A stretch of 64,000 nt of DNA from Ekhidna sp051379705 (GCF_051379705.1 NZ_CP179868.1:744001-808000); one strand, 5' to 3'. Shown: positions 32,938 to 41,497, counted from the first letter of the stretch. The notes: generated from the sequence alone by a model not told the origin. Made by a program: numbers and translations.

Positions 32938-35611
32938 ATCGGAGTGAATTTACAGGGTTGGCCAGCGCTACTTTCAAAATCCTGCTGCCGGTTGCTACAA
33001 GTGTAATTGCTGAGATCAGGACCAGTGGAGTTACAAAGAGCAAAGGCTCTATAGGCATTCGGTAGGCAAAGCCGTTGAGCCAGCTTTCTATCCCCAACCA
33101 TGCCATCGGAATGGCAAGCACAAAGCCCAACAACACCAAGATGAAAGTTTCTTTAGACAACAACATAAAAAGTCCGGGAATACTGGCTCCCAGTACTTTT
33201 CTGACCCCCACCTCCTTGGTACGCTGAAGCGCTGAAAATGAAGATAGTCCATAGAGACCCAGGCAAGCCACAATAATTGCCATCAATGCAAATGCGCTGA
33301 ACACCTTTCTGTTGACTTCATCTTTCTTGTATTGGGTTCCAAAAAACTGATCAAGGAAGTAGTAATCGGCAGGATTTCCGGGGTAGGCAGCCTTATATTG
33401 TTCTTCGATGCGTTCAAGCGTCGTGCCCATCTCTTTAGTATCCAGACGAACAGCATAAAATGCGTCCCATGCTTCATTTCGGACGAAATACATGGCATCA
33501 ATGGCGCGACTCAATGACTCGTGGTGGTAATCTTCGATCACTCCGACAACCTTTCTTTCCTCCCTGGTAAATTCATACAGGATCTGTCCCATCGCTTCAG
33601 AAGGGTCATCGAATCCAAGCATCTTAGCTGCCGAAACATTGAGAATGATAGGTGCATATCCCACCATCTCTTTATCAAAGTCCCTACCTGCAATAAATCT
33701 TACCTTCATGGTAGTAAGAAAGTGATTGCTGGTGACTACCCGTTCGATGGACTTCATATCTGCTTCGCTTTCTCTAATCCGTGAAATGGCCAGCCCACGT
33801 AATATCCCTTGGCCAGGAATAACTGAAGAAGTGCTGATATGACTCACGCCGGCAATGGCTAGCACCTGTTGTTTGAAAAGCTCAATATTCGGTATGTTTT
33901 CTTCCCCAATGGCCGGGCGGATGACGGGTCCGCGAAGAATCAACACCTCGTCCATATCAAAGCCCATGGAATGATTATTCATATACTTTAGTTGCCCATT
34001 GATGGCTAAAGTGGCCATGATAAGCAACGAACTGAAAAGCAACTGAAAAGCGATCAGCCCCCTTCTCAAATACAAGCCAGCGTCAACTTTCGATTTTCCT
34101 TTCAGTGCGTCGATGGCTTTATGTGCAGAGATGACAAATGCCGGATATAACCCCGAAAGTGTGGTGCCAATCAGAAAAATGATAACTGCCAACATACCAA
34201 ATCGACTTGTATCGATATTTAGAAGCGAGAGCCTTTTTTCTACAAACATATTGAACAACGGCTGACTGATCATAACTATGGCCAGTGCCAGCAACACCGC
34301 CAGCCCATTGATGAGTATTGCCTCGGTGAAGAATTGCATGACCAGCTCGTTCTTATGCGCACCCATAACCTTCCGGACGCCTACTTCACGAGCTCTGTCC
34401 ACAGATTTGGCGGTGCTAAGATTAATGAAATTAATCCAGGCGATGATCACTATAAACAAGGCGATCACTTGTAACACGCGGATGGTTGTCGCATCTCCAA
34501 CAGGTCCAACTTCATTTTGATAGTCGGAATTCAGGTGGATGTCCGTAATTCTCGTTAAGAAGTAACGGTTGACCCGCAAGTATTCTCCTTGCTCATTCTT
34601 CTCCGAATAACCCGGCTTATAACGAAGCGTTAATTCACTCATCGCTTGCTCAATGATGTGTGGACTGGCTTGTTCCGTCACTTTAACGAAGGTTATAAAA
34701 GCATTCCCCCCCCAGTCATTTGTAAACACCTCCTCATTCTGCTGAACCAACGTACCATAGGAAATAAGAACGTCGGTATCTACCTGCAGCTTAAAATCTG
34801 GTTTCGTAAATACGCCTGAAACAATTAGCTCATGACTTGACTTGTTGTCATTGTACTTCAATGTCTTTCCTAGTGCTTGCTCAATGCTGCCAAAGTACTT
34901 TTCTGCCAACTCAGCGGTAAGCATGATCGTGTTTGGTTTATCCAGTTGACTCACACCATGCGTCACCGTTAAATCAAAGAAGTCCAGATATGAAGAATCA
35001 GCAAAAAACAGCCTTTGCTCTTTGAAGTTGATCTGTGGTTGATCGGGTCTGGTCAGGACAACAGCCGCTCCGCTTTGGATGCTGGAACTAAATAACCTGG
35101 CGTACTCCGTTACTTCAGGTATATCACGCTCCATGGCAGGTCCTACCCCTGAGAAGGTCATGCTACTCTCATAGACCTTTTCACCAAACCTGTAATAGTC
35201 GTTGGAAACACGGTAGATCTGAGCTGACCCTGAGCTGTTATTGTAATTCAGTTCTTCCGAAACATATTCGAGAATAAAAAGAGCGGCTGATAAGCCCAAA
35301 GCAAGACCTAAAATATTGAGTGAAGTGTAACCTAGATTGCGCCTGAAATTCCGAAAAGAACTTTTGATGAAACTGAATAAAAGACTTTGAGAGATTAATT
35401 TGAATCCGCCACTACTAAACATAAACCTAGAAGCACTAAACAAATCCCAATAATATCTAGAGCCGGCGTACCATTTCCCCTGCTGTTCCTGACGCCAATG
35501 GTAGGTTTCCTCCAAATCTCCCTTGACCTCATCAAACAATTGCTGACCAGTAAAAAAACGCAGTATCCGATCTCCCCATGTTGACTTTTCCTTCTCCGGA
35601 TGCATAATCAA
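32930..35611 (-). CDS. FtsX-type ABC transporter permease (MacB-like)
   Basis: An 893-residue permease. An N-terminal cytosolic prefix (about 8-75, RILRFFTGQQLFDEVKGDLEE in part as FDEVKGDLEETY) is followed by a first helix (about 98-118), a MacB-type periplasmic core, an FtsX domain (helices near 380-510, with AREVGVRKVMGAHKNEL), a second periplasmic core and a second FtsX domain (about 770-890, TKEVGVRKVLGAS). No ATPase gene adjoins. Such permeases accompany PadR genes in Bacteroidota and probably move or sense envelope substrates. Its ATG overlaps the PadR stop by four bases. Confidence 0.93.
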   Translation of the reverse strand: MIMHPEKEKSTWGDRILRFFTGQQLFDEVKGDLEETYHWRQEQQGKWYAGSRYYWDLFSASRFMFSSGGFKLISQSLLFSFIKSSFRNFRRNLGYTSLNILGLALGLSAALFILEYVSEELNYNNSSGSAQIYRVSNDYYRFGEKVYESSMTFSGVGPAMERDIPEVTEYARLFSSSIQSGAAVVLTRPDQPQINFKEQRLFFADSSYLDFFDLTVTHGVSQLDKPNTIMLTAELAEKYFGSIEQALGKTLKYNDNKSSHELIVSGVFTKPDFKLQVDTDVLISYGTLVQQNEEVFTNDWGGNAFITFVKVTEQASPHIIEQAMSELTLRYKPGYSEKNEQGEYLRVNRYFLTRITDIHLNSDYQNEVGPVGDATTIRVLQVIALFIVIIAWINFINLSTAKSVDRAREVGVRKVMGAHKNELVMQFFTEAILINGLAVLLALAIVMISQPLFNMFVEKRLSLLNIDTSRFGMLAVIIFLIGTTLSGLYPAFVISAHKAIDALKGKSKVDAGLYLRRGLIAFQLLFSSLLIMATLAINGQLKYMNNHSMGFDMDEVLILRGPVIRPAIGEENIPNIELFKQQVLAIAGVSHISTSSVIPGQGILRGLAISRIRESEADMKSIERVVTSNHFLTTMKVRFIAGRDFDKEMVGYAPIILNVSAAKMLGFDDPSEAMGQILYEFTREERKVVGVIEDYHHESLSRAIDAMYFVRNEAWDAFYAVRLDTKEMGTTLERIEEQYKAAYPGNPADYYFLDQFFGTQYKKDEVNRKVFSAFALMAIIVACLGLYGLSSFSALQRTKEVGVRKVLGASIPGLFMLLSKETFILVLLGFVLAIPMAWLGIESWLNGFAYRMPIEPLLFVTPLVLISAITLVATGSRILKVALANPVNSLRYE

Positions 35612-35922
35612 ATGGGTTTAGGGACGGAATTCCAAATGGCGTTCTTGGCATTCATTGAATCTGCGACAGTGAGGTAGGCTGATGGTGTCGCTTTGTAGAG
35701 CACCTTACTCCTCCCCCCTCGTTCGGACGTTGGCTCACCCATTCTCGACTCCAGAAACCCCTTCTTTTCCAGGCGCTTCAGCACCATAACAATGGCAGGC
35801 AAAGTGATCCCTTTCTTCATCTGTTCCTGATATAATTTCACTAATTCAGCGCCGTATGACTCCCCCTGCTTCAACACAAGCAGAAGGATGATTTCTTCTA
35901 ATGCTCCTAAATTTTTGCTCAT
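35608..35922 (-). CDS. PadR-family transcriptional regulator
   Basis: A 104-residue regulator: LGALEEIILLLVLKQGESYGAEL is the winged-helix start, given here in part as EEIILLLVLKQGESYG, then GITLPAIVMVLKRLEKKGFLESR and the wing GRSKVLYKATPSAY. The usual C-terminal dimerisation helix is short. It is the first gene of the operon with the FtsX permease and the serine hydrolase. PadR proteins repress their own operon until a ligand releases them. A palindrome and two direct repeats just upstream are likely operators. Confidence 0.93.
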   Translation of the reverse strand: MSKNLGALEEIILLLVLKQGESYGAELVKLYQEQMKKGITLPAIVMVLKRLEKKGFLESRMGEPTSERGGRSKVLYKATPSAYLTVADSMNAKNAIWNSVPKPI

Positions 35923-35926
35923 TAAC

Positions 35927-35972
35927 TAAATATTTGTTTAGGTAATACGTATTAAGTAAATATTTGTTTAGG
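35927..35972. promoter_or_regulatory. putative PadR operator: palindrome flanked by direct repeats
   Basis: TAAATATTTGTTTAGG occurs twice (35927-35942 and 35957-35972), 30 bp apart, and between them lies the perfect palindrome TAATACGTATTA (35943-35954). The cluster starts five bases upstream of the PadR start codon. Such symmetry fits a dimeric PadR operator and autorepression, though no footprint data exist. The repeats also carry CTAAA/TTTAG inverted arms in the proximal copy. Confidence 0.5.
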
Positions 35973-36092
35973 ATATAATCGTTTTAACTTAGTCTTACCA
36001 ATGGAGCTAAGTAATTACCTAAGAGCAAAAGACTGGTTAGCAAGGTCAGCTACCTGCGTTACTTTAGCGCTTTCTGTCCATATGCTCCGCTA

Positions 36093-36124
36093 ATGCTATG
36101 CTTAGACTTCTTTTTATATCCTAC
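36093..36124. repeat. 18-bp module with upstream extension, copy C
   Basis: Ends with CTTCTTTTTATATCCTAC (36107-36124) directly before hairpin copy 2. Compared with copy A, the order of module and hairpin is reversed. It sits in the 705-bp non-coding region between the PadR gene and the hydrolase gene at 36628. Confidence 0.65.
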
Positions 36125-36128
36125 CCCT

Positions 36129-36195
36129 GCTAGTGCGCGTTTGCAACGCGTACCGTTCGCACAGTGTTGGGCACGCGTCACAGACGAGCGCCAGC
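36129..36195. repeat. 67-bp imperfect hairpin repeat, copy 2
   Basis: Nearly identical to copy 1 (31487-31553), differing in only one base of the left arm (GCAAC in place of GCACC). The 21-bp tandem repeats begin 18 bp after its end. Confidence 0.75.
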
Positions 36196-36213
36196 GGAGA
36201 GATTAGTAAATAG

Positions 36214-36390
36214 TACCGACAACTTCGGCAGTGATACCGACAGCTTCGACAGTGACACCGACAACTTCGACAGTAATACCGACAACTTCGACAGTGATAC
36301 CGACAACTTCGGCAGTGATACCGACAACTTCGACAGTGATACCGACAACTTCGACAGTGATACCGACAACTTAGGCAGTCATACCGACAA
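36214..36390. repeat. 21-bp tandem repeat, eight units plus a partial unit
   Basis: Eight units of TACCGACAACTTCGACAGTGA with single-base variants (for example GGCAG, AGCTT) run from 36214 to 36381, then a 9-bp partial unit. The array lies between hairpin copies 2 and 3. Since 21 is a multiple of three, frames stay open through it and read as Asp/Asn/Ser/Thr or Ser/Leu/Lys repeats, but no flanking coding sequence supports a gene. Confidence 0.85.
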
Positions 36391-36394
36391 CCCT

Positions 36395-36461
36395 GCTAGT
36401 GCGCGTTTGCAACGCGTACTCTTCGCACAGTGTTGGATACGCGTTGCAGACGCGCGCCAGC
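36395..36461. repeat. 67-bp imperfect hairpin repeat, copy 3
   Basis: The same element as copies 1 and 2 but with a better-paired right arm (ACGCGTTGCAGACGCG), leaving three mismatched arm positions. The rest of the gap to 36628 shows no clear feature. Confidence 0.75.
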
Positions 36462-36627
36462 CGATTCTTCAGCATCTTCACTTTGGTCATTACCAATCTA
36501 CTAATAAACTAATTAGCTGACCCCTCTCCCCTGCGTGCAGTCCCTTTTCATCTCTACATATTTTTTCCTACGTCTGTAACAATTCATCCCGACTTGGATC
36601 AAAGGGGAAATTTTAACAAAACAGATC

Positions 36628-37470
36628 ATGAAAAAATTACTATTCATATTCAGCACCACCCTCCTTGTACTATTTGCCCATAGCCAGTCGCCTATACAGG
36701 TAGAGAAAAGCGGCGAAGGAAATCCAATCTTGTTCTTGCCCGGCTTTACCACGCCGGGATCCGTCTGGAACGAAACCATCGAAAACTTAAATGGCACTTA
36801 TGAAACACATGTGGTATCCTATGCGGGCTTCAATGGTTTGGAATCTATCGGCACGCCGTGGTACGCTCCAATCCAGGAGGCACTCATTGATTACATCAAG
36901 CAAGAGAAGCTCACCAACCTCACCATCATCGGACATAGCATGGGTGGCAACTTAGCCACTGATCTTGCAGCGGCATTTGATAAGGAACTGAGCGGGTTGA
37001 TACTCGTAGATGCGCTGCCTTGCATGCGTGACCTGATGATGCCGGGTGTGTCTGCCAGCTCCTTGCAATACGACAGCCCATACAACAATCAGATGCTGAA
37101 CATGCCCGATGATGCATTCAAAAACACCGCCCTTATGATGGCTCGAAACATGACCAACAGCGAAGACAAGGTTGATTTGATCGCCGGCTGGTCGATAGCT
37201 GCAGATCGCAAAACGTATGTATATGGATACACCGATCTGCTCAAGCTGGACTTGCGCCCGAAACTTAGCGATATCACTACTCAGACTTTGATCCTGGGCG
37301 CCTCCTTTCCAAGCAAAGAAATGGTCCTTCCAAACTTTGAAAAGCAATATGCTAACTTGGAAAACAAAACCATTGAGGTCGCCGACGATAGCAAACATTT
37401 CATCATGTTTGATCAGCCGGAATGGCTTTACTCACAAATCAATAATTACCTGGCACAGAATGCCCAATAA
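36628..37470 (+). CDS. secreted alpha/beta hydrolase
   Basis: A 280-residue alpha/beta hydrolase with a signal peptide (to about residue 20, AHSQ). Motifs: FLPGFTTPGSVW near the oxyanion hole, nucleophile S104 in IGHSMGGNLA, acid candidate in LILVDALP and LGASFP region, and His near 264 in DDSKHFIMFDQP. It likely acts in the periplasm; substrate unknown. The ECF sigma gene begins 11 bp before its stop, so hydrolase, sigma factor and the following membrane protein form one unit. Confidence 0.88.
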   Translation: MKKLLFIFSTTLLVLFAHSQSPIQVEKSGEGNPILFLPGFTTPGSVWNETIENLNGTYETHVVSYAGFNGLESIGTPWYAPIQEALIDYIKQEKLTNLTIIGHSMGGNLATDLAAAFDKELSGLILVDALPCMRDLMMPGVSASSLQYDSPYNNQMLNMPDDAFKNTALMMARNMTNSEDKVDLIAGWSIAADRKTYVYGYTDLLKLDLRPKLSDITTQTLILGASFPSKEMVLPNFEKQYANLENKTIEVADDSKHFIMFDQPEWLYSQINNYLAQNAQ

Positions 37471-37951
37471 CACGAAACTATTTGAATCCCTGCACGCTGA
37501 TTACTACGCGATGGTTCATCAGATGTGCTTGGGATTTATGAAAGGCGATCCCGACCTGGCCAATGACCTTACCCAGGAATCGTTTATCAATACCTGGCGG
37601 TCACTGGATAAGTTCAAAGGCGCTGCCAGCTATAAAACCTGGATCTATCGCATTACCGTAAACACGTGTTTGAAGTACATCCGAGACAACAAACAAAAGA
37701 CGCAGGTCTCAATTGAAACACAAGTGGATCTGGCATCTACCGGTGATCAGCCAACCCATGAGCAACCCCATCAAGAACTCTACCATGCCATTGGCCAACT
37801 CAATGAGCTGGACCGACTCATCATCATGATGGTGCTGGACGAACTTGAGTATGATGAAATCGCCAGTGTGGTGGGCATAAAAGAGGGAAACCTTCGCGTG
37901 AAAATTCACAGAATTAAAAAGAACCTTAAAAAGATATTAGAAAATGAGTGA
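37460..37951 (+). CDS. ECF RNA polymerase sigma factor
   Basis: The ATG at 37460 gives the canonical N terminus; the longer frame from 37337 would overlap the hydrolase heavily. The 163-residue product has region 2 (about 15-85: FMKGDPDLANDLTQESFINTWRSLDKF, here noted as DLANDLTQESFINTWRSL, and TWIYRITVNTCLKYIRD) and region 4 (about 110-160: LDRLIIMMVLDELEYDEIASVVGI and NLRVKIHRIKKNLKKIL). Members redirect RNA polymerase in response to envelope signals. The following membrane protein overlaps its stop by 8 bp and may be its anti-sigma partner. Confidence 0.95.
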   Translation: MPNNTKLFESLHADYYAMVHQMCLGFMKGDPDLANDLTQESFINTWRSLDKFKGAASYKTWIYRITVNTCLKYIRDNKQKTQVSIETQVDLASTGDQPTHEQPHQELYHAIGQLNELDRLIIMMVLDELEYDEIASVVGIKEGNLRVKIHRIKKNLKKILENE

Positions 37952-38534
37952 TCTATTAGACAGCCTGAAAAACAAATGGCAAGCGGCGAAAAGCTCCACA
38001 AAAGAGCAACGCCCGGATACAAAAGAGCTTATTCAACTGGCTCGCAATAAGATGAAAGGTGCGGTGAATATGCACATTGGCAACATTGCTGTTTTAGCAT
38101 TGACGCTTGTTGGAATATCCGCATTCTTCATTTACGTAGCGCAATTTCAAAACACGTTGAGCCACTTTGGCATTCTGCTTATGCTGGGCGGACTGGCACT
38201 GCGAATCGCCATCGAAGGCTACAGCATCTATCTATCGAAACAAGTAGACCTGAGCCAGGCTGCGGCTACTGCCAATGATTCATCGCTCCGATTCTATTCC
38301 TATCGCAAGCGAATCCATGGACCTGTCACCGTCGCAATTCTGATCGCCTACACAGTAGGCTTCTATATGCTCACACCTGAATTCAGTGATTACTTCACCA
38401 CCAATCAGGTCATCCTTTTAGACCTTTCCTATTTGGGAGCCGCAGTGATTTTTATTTATTCCATTCGCAAGGCGATTAAAAAAGAAATGAGCCTGCTGGA
38501 TGAGCTGAATGAGCTTAGCGAGCAGTTTGAGTAA
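37944..38534 (+). CDS. membrane protein encoded with the ECF sigma factor
   Basis: A 196-residue protein with a charged N-terminal cytosolic part of about 45 residues (LLDSLKNKWQAAKSS) and four hydrophobic helices (about 46-66, 73-93, 127-145, 153-170), then an acidic tail (LLDELNELSEQFE). It overlaps the sigma gene by 8 bp. The position fits a membrane anti-sigma factor, but no zinc-binding or RskA/RsiW motif is seen, so that is inference. It ends five bases from a bidirectional terminator. Confidence 0.65.
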   Translation: MSDLLDSLKNKWQAAKSSTKEQRPDTKELIQLARNKMKGAVNMHIGNIAVLALTLVGISAFFIYVAQFQNTLSHFGILLMLGGLALRIAIEGYSIYLSKQVDLSQAAATANDSSLRFYSYRKRIHGPVTVAILIAYTVGFYMLTPEFSDYFTTNQVILLDLSYLGAAVIFIYSIRKAIKKEMSLLDELNELSEQFE

Positions 38535-38538
38535 ATAT

Positions 38539-38560
38539 AAAAGCGGCCTCAGCCGCTTTT
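38539..38560. terminator. bidirectional terminator
   Basis: AAAAGCGGC-CTCA-GCCGCTTTT is a perfect 9-bp stem with a 4-nt loop, with A-run and T-run on the two sides. It sits between the sigma-operon membrane gene (+) and the TPR gene (-) and can serve both. Confidence 0.85.
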
Positions 38561-38566
38561 AATCTC

Positions 38567-39223
38567 TTATTCTCCATCTCCCTTCTCACACAATTGCTTT
38601 ATCGATTGCTCTGTGGAGTTTTTTCCCCAGGTAGGTGCAAACGGATTTTCAGGTTCGCCCACCTTATCAAACATCACAAGCGCTTTGAATAAACTGCCAC
38701 ATGCTTCGTCGGTTCCGCTACCCATAAATTGTGCCGTACCATACTGCATGCGTCCCATCAGGAAGTGCGCACGCGGGTTATTCGGATCCAATGCGAGTGC
38801 TTTCTGAAAAGAGGCAAAAGCCAGTCCACTATAAGTCATGCCTCGGGTAGCCGGATCAACCGCGAGCTTGATCATTTGTACATAGCCTCGCATGGCTTCC
38901 AGTTCCGAATCATTAGGTTTGATTTCAGCACCTTTATCTACCGCCTTCATTGCCAGATCCAGGTACTTATCCTTGTCATCCGCGGCTTCTACCATATCGC
39001 TCATTCGTAAATAACCAAATGCCACGTAGTAGTAGGGTTCCCATCGATCACCTTCAGCCTCCCCAATCCGGTTGAGGTTGTTGATCACCGCTTGCATTGC
39101 TTCCGGAGTTTCCGCCGAAAACATAGCCGGGATATTTTTCCCCATGGCTTTTTCGAACTGGCCGTTTGCCAATGTGAGTGTTGCACAGAGTACGCCGAGT
39201 ATTAGTATTAGATTCTTTTTCAT
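38567..39223 (-). CDS. secreted TPR protein downstream of the TonB receptor
   Basis: A 218-residue secreted protein with a signal peptide (to about residue 20, TLANGQ) and three to four tetratricopeptide-like helical pairs (EPYYYVAFGYLRM, YLDLAMKAVDKGAEI, FASFQKALALDPNNPRAHFLMGRM). The C terminus carries Cys residues (EACGSL, KQLCEKG). It is 26 bp downstream of the TonB-dependent receptor gene on the same strand and probably belongs to its operon. No enzymatic motif is seen; a scaffold or partner role is likely. Confidence 0.75.
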   Translation of the reverse strand: MKKNLILILGVLCATLTLANGQFEKAMGKNIPAMFSAETPEAMQAVINNLNRIGEAEGDRWEPYYYVAFGYLRMSDMVEAADDKDKYLDLAMKAVDKGAEIKPNDSELEAMRGYVQMIKLAVDPATRGMTYSGLAFASFQKALALDPNNPRAHFLMGRMQYGTAQFMGSGTDEACGSLFKALVMFDKVGEPENPFAPTWGKNSTEQSIKQLCEKGDGE

Positions 39224-39249
39224 AATTGATAATTGTTTGTGTTTTGATC

Positions 39250-41397
39250 TTAAAGATTTGGTAACTGATTAATGCCTTTGTTTTTTGAAAGCGTGATAAA
39301 CACGCCTAAGAAGACGAAACGTCTGGCTGGTGGTGTAATGGCCTTGCTAGCGTAAAAGCCGGTTTCGTTGGGCTGATCTGCATATTCATACCCGAATATG
39401 TTGTTGATCCCCAGCACATTATTCACCATGGCATGCACGATGATTTGACTGCTATAGAGGTAGCTTATATTGAAGCTTAAGTCGTGATATGCGGGAGTTT
39501 TGCCACCTAGAAACTGCTCACTGTTCAGGTCGTTGTAAGGCCTTCCACTTGCAAATGAATAGGTAACTCCAATTTGACTTTTGATGTCCTCGATGAATTT
39601 CTTCATCACAAAGGAGAAGTTGTGGGCAGAAGCAAATGCCGGCGTGAAAGAACCCGGAAAGTCTCTATGCTCCCGCTCCGTCTGCAAGAATGAGTAGCTC
39701 ACCCAGTAATCCATGTTTTTGAAGGTCTTGTTGTCTCGCCAGAAAAAGTCGATCCCACGAGCATGTCCATTGCCATCAAATTGAAAGGTGGTCGGATCAT
39801 AGATGCTGCTGTATTTAACCAGATCAGAGTAGCGCTTTTCATAAGCTTCCACTCTGAAGCTATGTCCCTCTTTCACCCACTGGTAGTTCGCGATGTAGTG
39901 TTGCGCCATTTCCGGATTCGCTCCGGGATTGGTCAGGATGATTTGGTTTTGAGGCGTCTGATAAAATTGACCGTAGGCCAGGGATATCTGACTGTTCACA
40001 CCTGTTTTGTAGGCTGTTGAAAAGCGTGGTGTCAGGGTTGTTTGGCTATTCAGGTCATTATGCTCCATTCTCAATCCACCTTTGAAAGCCAGCGCGGAGG
40101 AAGCAAAAACCTCCGTTTCTACAAACGATGCAGTTAGCGTCTCATCAAAGTCCTGGTCAAATGGACCATTAACATCGGTAAGTGTTTGATCCAGATTGCG
40201 TTTGAATAGTTCACTTCCGAAAAGGATAGCCAGACGATCCGAGTGCTGGTAGTCAGCAACAACTTTCACATGTCCGCCTCGCAATTGCTGCGCTCTGCTG
40301 TTGGTAGAAATCGAAGCAAAGTCATCGCTCTGCGTCAGCGAAAGCCCTCCTCTTATTCCCCATTTATCAGTTATCAGTTCACGATACGAAGCATTGAAGT
40401 GTCCGTAATCATTGGAAACCTTCACCGGGTGATCCACTTCTGGATTCACAATATCTGATTCGAAAAGCTCCATTCTGGAAGTGCTCAGGTTGGTATAAAA
40501 CTTCAGCAATCCGGTCTTACTCGTCTTCAGTCTGTAGGCGAAATTTCCATCTAGACTTGTCGGTGCTTTGTCCCAGTTCAGATTTTGTGGCGCCAACTCA
40601 AAGTATGGAGTGAGGTTGGTGTACTGCACTTTTCCGGCAACAGATCCATTTGCAAATGCTCGTGTGGCTGAGATATCTGCTCCCACAGACATGAGAGAAA
40701 TATCTGTTCGGTTGGCTTCAGCTACATCCTTGGATTGTAGGATGAGCGCTGAAGATAGCGCCTGCCCATACTCGGCAGAGTATCCGCCTGTGGAAAAGCT
40801 CATTCCTTTAAACATAAAGGGTGAAAACCGACTTCTGCTTGGTGTGCTAGGTGCTGCCGGTCCATATTCACTATGCACCAACATCCCATCAATGAATGTT
40901 TTGGTTTCACGTCCGTCGCCTCCCCGCACAAACAACCGGCCGGTCTCTCCCACGGTTTGTGTACCCGGCAAAGTATTGAGTGCTCCGGGGATATCGGCAG
41001 TAGCACCCGCGGTAGTCACTATATCCAGAGGCTTCATCACTTCGCGCTTATTTTCGTCCGACGCATTGAAGGACCCTGCAGTAATGACTACTGCATTCAG
41101 TATGCTTACTTCCTCTTTTAGTGCGATTGTTAGTTCCTGACCTTTGGATTCAAGTGGAAGCTCTGCCTCATGAAAACCAATAAATGAAGCAATGAGTACC
41201 AGGCTATCGGTCTCTGATGTTGAGAATGAAAACTTTCCATCAATATCAGTGGTGGCACCATCATAGGTACCTTTCAGATATACATTTACTCCCAGCAATG
41301 GTTCGCCGGATTTTTCTGTGACTACACCCGAGATGGTGAACTGACCCAGTGCAGTAAATGTGCCTATGGAAAGTAGTAATACAATTAGTGTCCTCAT
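39250..41397 (-). CDS. TonB-dependent receptor with carboxypeptidase-like domain
   Basis: The start at 41397 gives a direct signal peptide (MRTLIVLLLSIGTFTALGQ); an ATG at 41415 is possible. Residues about 20-100 form the carboxypeptidase-regulatory-like domain (ISGVVTEKSGEPLLGVNVYL, split as ISGVVTEKSGEPLLG, and TDIDGKFSF). The plug (about 115-225) includes VTTAGATADIPGALNTLPG and ETGRLFVRGGDGRETKTFIDG in parts, then a barrel to the C terminus. There is no SusD partner. Such receptors import siderophores, peptides or glycans; the ligand is not visible. The TPR gene follows. Confidence 0.94.
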   Translation of the reverse strand: MRTLIVLLLSIGTFTALGQFTISGVVTEKSGEPLLGVNVYLKGTYDGATTDIDGKFSFSTSETDSLVLIASFIGFHEAELPLESKGQELTIALKEEVSILNAVVITAGSFNASDENKREVMKPLDIVTTAGATADIPGALNTLPGTQTVGETGRLFVRGGDGRETKTFIDGMLVHSEYGPAAPSTPSRSRFSPFMFKGMSFSTGGYSAEYGQALSSALILQSKDVAEANRTDISLMSVGADISATRAFANGSVAGKVQYTNLTPYFELAPQNLNWDKAPTSLDGNFAYRLKTSKTGLLKFYTNLSTSRMELFESDIVNPEVDHPVKVSNDYGHFNASYRELITDKWGIRGGLSLTQSDDFASISTNSRAQQLRGGHVKVVADYQHSDRLAILFGSELFKRNLDQTLTDVNGPFDQDFDETLTASFVETEVFASSALAFKGGLRMEHNDLNSQTTLTPRFSTAYKTGVNSQISLAYGQFYQTPQNQIILTNPGANPEMAQHYIANYQWVKEGHSFRVEAYEKRYSDLVKYSSIYDPTTFQFDGNGHARGIDFFWRDNKTFKNMDYWVSYSFLQTEREHRDFPGSFTPAFASAHNFSFVMKKFIEDIKSQIGVTYSFASGRPYNDLNSEQFLGGKTPAYHDLSFNISYLYSSQIIVHAMVNNVLGINNIFGYEYADQPNETGFYASKAITPPARRFVFLGVFITLSKNKGINQLPNL

Positions 41398-41497
41398 TTC
41401 TTTGACTTTTAGCATAAGCCAAAAGTGAACGTGAAGACACTCCTTCGCTAATAAGCTTTACCGAACTGTAGAAATAAAAGGATGAATTGTAAAATGT

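Noticed and set aside
36001..36093. ORF of 30 codons (MELSNYLRAKDW...)
   Set aside because: No conservation evidence, no terminator, and it runs into the repeat module.
36214..36390. Possible CRISPR array
   Set aside because: Units are directly contiguous with no unique spacers, and no cas gene is present.
36164..36520. Open frame through the 21-bp repeats reading NFDSDTD-type repeats, and a minus-strand frame reading LSVSLSK repeats
   Set aside because: Both begin or end inside hairpin or repeat elements and have no conserved flanks; a 21-bp period keeps any stop-free frame open.
31469..36627. Insertion sequence or integron in the repeat-rich stretches
   Set aside because: No transposase, integrase or terminal inverted repeats with target duplication are visible.
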